This document shows, one piece after another, positions 60,342-64,000 of a DNA stretch of 64,000 nt. The position numbers and the translations under genes were made by a program. The first letter of the stretch is position 1. Each line of letters starts with the position of its first letter. Source of the DNA: Nematostella vectensis (lineage: Eukaryota > Cnidaria > Anthozoa > Actiniaria > Edwardsiidae); the NCBI RefSeq assembly GCF_932526225.1, contig NC_064039.1, positions 3,237,001-3,301,000 on the forward strand, given 5' to 3'. The notes beneath the pieces are model-generated. The model was not told the DNA's origin. It searched no databases and worked only from the letters and a program-made list of their open reading frames with translations.

Positions 60342-62273
60342 TTTATGGAAAACTATACCCTGGGGGGTCTTTTGGAAGCTTGAAAGCATGGCTGGACAAG
60401 CTAACATTGAAAATTCCCGAATACCCTGCGGGTGACCTCCTGACCGCAATAGACAACGACCAAGTACTGATAAAAAAGTGGACAGTGCGCGAAGAAAACC
60501 GCGCACAGATCAGTATTCTCACAAGTGTGTGCACGACAACTTTGAATCCAAGCGGAAACCTCCAGCAGGACAGAGAATTACACCCAGGGTAATTATTATT
60601 TTTTCTTGTAAAGTGTAGTCATTAGAACTATTATAGTGGAGAGGGGATGGGGGACACCAAAGAAGTATAAACAAATTGTGTCAACATATCACTGATAAAC
60701 AGTTTTGTCCTTGTCACGTGCACTCTGTTCATTCTTGTCATCCATCCTCATACTTATGTTGTTAGTTAACTCTCTTATATGTCCACTTCTTTGATGTGTA
60801 TGGAACTCCAAGCAATTTTAATGCCATAACTTAAAAGACAAAACATCTATGTAACTTTTTTTTATTTTGGATATAGGTAGTACGCTGTTATCACTCTGCT
60901 AAACAATCATGTGCAAAGAAAAGGGTACAGATTTTGTAATTGGTATTTAGCAACAGTATTATTTTTGGTAAAGTCATAACTGCTGGTACTTTTAAAAATC
61001 CTACCTCAAGTGGCTTTGTCTTACCCTTGCGCTGCAATCATAATATGACCTATATACTTTATATTGGTGATTTTTTTTTTAGTAAATGGGATAACCGCTG
61101 CAAGCTTGCAAAGGAAAATCCTTCTATGATACCTAACCTTATGGAGGAATGCACTCTCACCCAAGAACAACATAACCTTTTGCGGCAGGAGGTATGTTGA
61201 TTGAGTATATTTGTCATTACTTTCCATTATGAAGACACAGATGTACCAAAAGTCAAAGTCAGTGAGAGCCTGTACTTACCATTATTATGGTATTTAAAAT
61301 ATTCAACCCTGTACCATACTATGTGTAAAAATAATAATAATAATAACTATTAAAAATCACAACTGCTGCAGTTTGAGAGCACAATTCTCGCAGGATTCAA
61401 TGAAGAATTTTCTTTTATTATTGAAAGACAATTGAAATAAGGAATCAAAGAGAGGATCTGTAGAATTTGGCAAATTGAATGATTTATACTCAGAAAGCTT
61501 GTAATCAAACACTTAATGATTTCTTCTGCAGTGAATTGTTTGCTCCATTTTTCTGTTTTTCTTTTAGAATAAAAACCTCATCCAGGATCTCCTTTACAAG
61601 ATTGCCAAGGAGCATACCATCATTAATGGTGTTCCAAGGGATGATGATGATGGCCTTACGTATCTGGTCTCCAGGGATGTTGTCCAGTCTGTTCGCCTTT
61701 GCTCTGCATGTGGGGTTGAGTTATTGGCTTCCGAGACTCAATCACACTTCTTGGAGAAACATATTGGAGAGACAGTAAATTTCATTAAGGAATTTGACTG
61801 GGCCTTTATTAGAATTGGGAAGCTTCACATGGAGATGAACATGGCACGGTGCATCATGTCTGTCCAGTGGGATGTGTACATGTCTTCTCTTGCTCATGAA
61901 CTGGGCTTTATGTCTGAGGCTGCTCAGAAGTTTGCCAAAAAAGGGTCAGACCATCACAAGACTATTGTCTATCATGAAGGTGGCCCATATTGGTATTCTC
62001 AGCGAGTTGTTGGTTCCCTATGTAAAGGCACAGATGCAGACAGGAGGTATTATGTCGGTGAATCACTTCCTTTACGAATGGATTCCTGCTTACGCCTGGT
62101 GGGATCCAACATATCGTTATATGTTCTCAACTACATGGAGATACCTCGTGGCACTGCAGATGTTCAGGATGGCGCAACAACTCACAATACATCTACACAG
62201 GGCAGTTGCCTTTCGCACCCCTATTTCACAGGAATTCAGTTTCCAAATATGCTCTTATTGAGTTGTATGACAG

Positions 62274-62685
62274 GTAAGCACTATACAACTATGTATTTAG
62301 ATGAGCTCTAAAAGCATTGCTGCCTTGCATTATCCTGTTTTGAAACAAAAAATAATGTTTTATTAACTAGGAGTGGAAACATGAACCAGATGCAAATGAA
62401 TGTTTTATTACACCAAATGTTCCACCCATCAATATAAAAGGCTCAAATAGTTGTGTTCGTAAACCAGAAGAATAAATACAATACATTTTTTATAAGAACC
62501 TTTTTTATAAAAACGTGACGTATAAAAACCTGAGATTTCACCAAATTTTAAGAACATGCTCAGATAGCAGAAAAATATTTCATTATATATAGTCCTGATA
62601 CATTCTAAAATGCAGAATCAAATTGTACTTTTAGTAACACCCTAATTATTGCTATTGATTTTACTGTATATATTCTTATATACAT
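62274..62685. other. Spacer with a short hairpin-family remnant
   Basis: Holds aaccagaagaataaataca (about 62463), a fragment of the hairpin family at 7880. A possible further exon of the decayed gene starts after an acceptor near 62371. Otherwise AT-rich. Confidence 0.45.
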
Positions 62686-63449
62686 TTAAGAACATCGTTT
62701 CAGCTCGGCATTCTGTACTTCTTCAGAAGTGGAGGTATCGGTCAAGTCAACAATCTCCTGGTGTAATGTGGGCCTTAGCTTACCACTTGTATATAGCTTC
62801 ATGTATTTATCTGATCCCCACACAAATCGTTTCCGTGGGGTTTCAATTATCATTAATGCATCTGCCCCAGACATAATATTTAATTTCATCAAATTCTGAA
62901 AAAGAGTTGCCTTTCTCTTAGAGAGTGTGATGGCACGCCTCTTGCTGTCTTCAATGTAGCAATACTTCTCCTTGGAGCGCTTGGTTTTCTTTTTTGCAGA
63001 TGAAAGGCCACTGCTGCATGCAAATAAAGAAAAGTAAGCAACAAAAAAGTCCTTAATAAGAAAAGACCCACTTTTGGCCGCCAAGTGGGAGGGGGGAGGG
63101 GGTTGTGCGGGCAACCCCTGTGTATACCCTGCATCCCTCCGTAACCCCAATAATATCTTCAAAAGTTGTAAGAAAACTACCAGTTAGCTGTGCCGCTCAA
63201 TTTTCTTAATATCACTCTATTGCCCCCCCGTGATCGGTCACGCTTCGCATTTATTATTTTTCAATGACTCTGGTAATGAATTGCAAGCATAAAGTAGAAA
63301 ATGATATGATTCAATGCCGTTTTCCTACATACCAACAAACAGCATTGATAACTCGTCAGAAAATCCTAATCACATGCCCCAAAAAATAAATAAGATGGCT
63401 TTACTCACTTGATCTCGGGTCGGCTCGAACTTGGCTTCGGCGAAGACAT
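62686..63449 (-). CDS. Small SRF-type MADS-box protein, 2 exons, 122 aa
   Basis: Exons 63409-63449 and 62686-63013, GT-AG, phase 2 join, 123 codons with stop. Starts MSSPKPSSSRPEI. Residues about 25-80 form a divergent MADS domain: KRSKEKYCYIEDSKRRAITL, then SKRKATLFQNLMKLNIMSG, a hydrophobic ADALMIIE strand, and a VWGSDKY segment. The SKRK motif and spacing match the DNA-binding helix of serum response factor more than MEF2. The Arg/Lys pairs expected to touch DNA are present. Only about 40 residues follow the domain, so there is no long activation tail as in SRF. A DNA-binding transcription factor role is inferred. It is divergent from the gene at 63668, 218 bp away. A hidden further splice near the C-terminus (a GTACAG) is possible. 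Confidence 0.75.
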
Positions 63450-63667
63450 CACTAGCGCTTAAAACTTCTTTAAACTTCTTAGGCCAAGTCTAATTTTCCC
63501 GCTTCTTTTGCCGCGCCTTTTCATCTGTCAATCTACTTTTGACAATATAACAAAGGCTTGACTAGACGGGTGAAATAGGAATAGAGACAGGACGTTCCAT
63601 AAAACGCGAGCAAAATAATCGAAAATTGAGGTGCCTCGTTATATTATAATATCTGTGAACAACTGTC
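63450..63667. promoter_or_regulatory. Compact bidirectional promoter region
   Basis: Only 218 bp between the two start codons. No TATA box is evident. Confidence 0.5.
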
Positions 63668-64000
63668 ATGGCAAAGAGAGGTAAGAATAATCGATCTTCT
63701 CTATAGGAGAGAACATCAGATCTAGGACTCTTATGTTATCGTGATGGAAGTAACAATATGCCCGCGGTCGAATTTCAATATTATTTGCAGGCATAACTAG
63801 TGGAGAACTCTTGGGAGATATTGTTGAAATAAGCCATGGAAAAATAAAGGCGTAAGTTATTAGGTGTATTTGCCAAAATAATGTTATATTAAAATGTTCG
63901 TATTGCCTCTTGACTGTTATTATCTCCTATCTTAACCAAAATATCATAAATATCTTCAATATTTTCAAAGCTCTTTAATTCCTTTCTTGTAGCCTTGTTT
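63668..64000 (+). CDS. Start of an unidentified gene (exons 1, 2 and the edge of 3)
   Basis: Exon 1 63668-63680 (MAKR), donor gtaaga; exon 2 63791-63851, acceptor ttgcag, coding GITSGELLGDIVEISHGKIK; exon 3 begins at 63993 after ttgtag and runs off the window. Phases join (1, then 2). The tiny first exon and short introns support a real gene. The 27 or so visible residues do not let me name it. Confidence 0.6.

Larger units (their letters stand above)
54852..62273 (+). pseudogene. Decayed multi-exon gene with RAG1-N-like zinc module, split by a retrotransposon
   Basis: Coding parts: 54852-55752, then (after the insertion) 60342-60588, 61083-61191 and 61568-62273. Codon phase joins exactly across the insertion and both introns, so these belonged to one gene. 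The N-terminus (residues about 15-80) has CRVCGKYL, then a VHPELLCRPC motif, the same CxxC...HPxxxCxxC layout as the zinc module in the RAG1 N-terminal region and its invertebrate relatives. An acidic stretch (EEDTDSGEEAEGG) follows. The last exon has a CSAC...H...H zinc-finger-like motif and then MARCIMSVQWDVYMSSL and DHHKT, resembling the DUF6589-like proteins common in cnidarians and fungi. Two one-base frame changes, near 61965 and 62175, break the last exon, so the copy was probably dead apart from the insertion too. An exon may follow at about 62372. Family names are inference. Confidence 0.7.

Overview
This is a gene-containing stretch of an intron-rich, AT-rich animal genome. Conserved proteins (the ciliary protein CFAP43, dihydropteridine reductase, and an adhesion GPCR of the ADGRA/GPR124-GPR125 group), GT-AG introns of 0.1 to 5 kb, and the mix of Ty3/Gypsy and BEL/Pao relics, MITEs and minisatellites suggest an invertebrate. 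A cnidarian such as a sea anemone is my best guess; that is inference, not proof.

Layout. 1-3363: two minisatellites (60-bp and about 50-bp units) in what appears to be an intron of cfap43. 3364-11624 (-): the first 18 coding exons of cfap43 (842 codons); the rest lies left of the window. 12339-13184 (+): a single-exon 281-aa protein of unknown function, head to head with cfap43. 13983-18208 (-): complete 8-exon qdpr (244 aa). 18694-37239 (+): complete 19-exon adhesion GPCR (1587 aa), with an intronless 153-aa ORF inside one intron and a 4.5-kb array of a 43-bp repeat in the intron between the GPS-region exon and the TM1 exon. 37240-54851: gene-poor and repeat-rich. It holds a 32-bp minisatellite, nearly identical segmental duplications, a 4-kb DNA element with two 557-bp inverted repeats flanked by TTAA, MITEs, and decayed gag, reverse transcriptase, integrase and possible alpha-kinase fragments. 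54852-62273 (+): a decayed gene with a RAG1-N-like zinc module, split by a very young Ty3/Gypsy retrotransposon (55753-60336; identical-looking 138-bp LTRs, 5-bp target duplication, one intact 1358-aa gag-pol ORF). 62686-63449 (-): a two-exon, 122-aa MADS-box protein. 63668-64000 (+): the first exons of a gene that leaves the window.

Three gene pairs are divergent with short spacers (714, 485 and 218 bp), so they may share promoters. Exon joins in cfap43, qdpr, the GPCR and the MADS gene were checked by splice sites and by running codon phase; lengths sum to whole codons throughout. The most unusual local theme is tandem arrays that have captured exon edges with their splice sites, seen independently in cfap43 (donor) and qdpr (acceptor).
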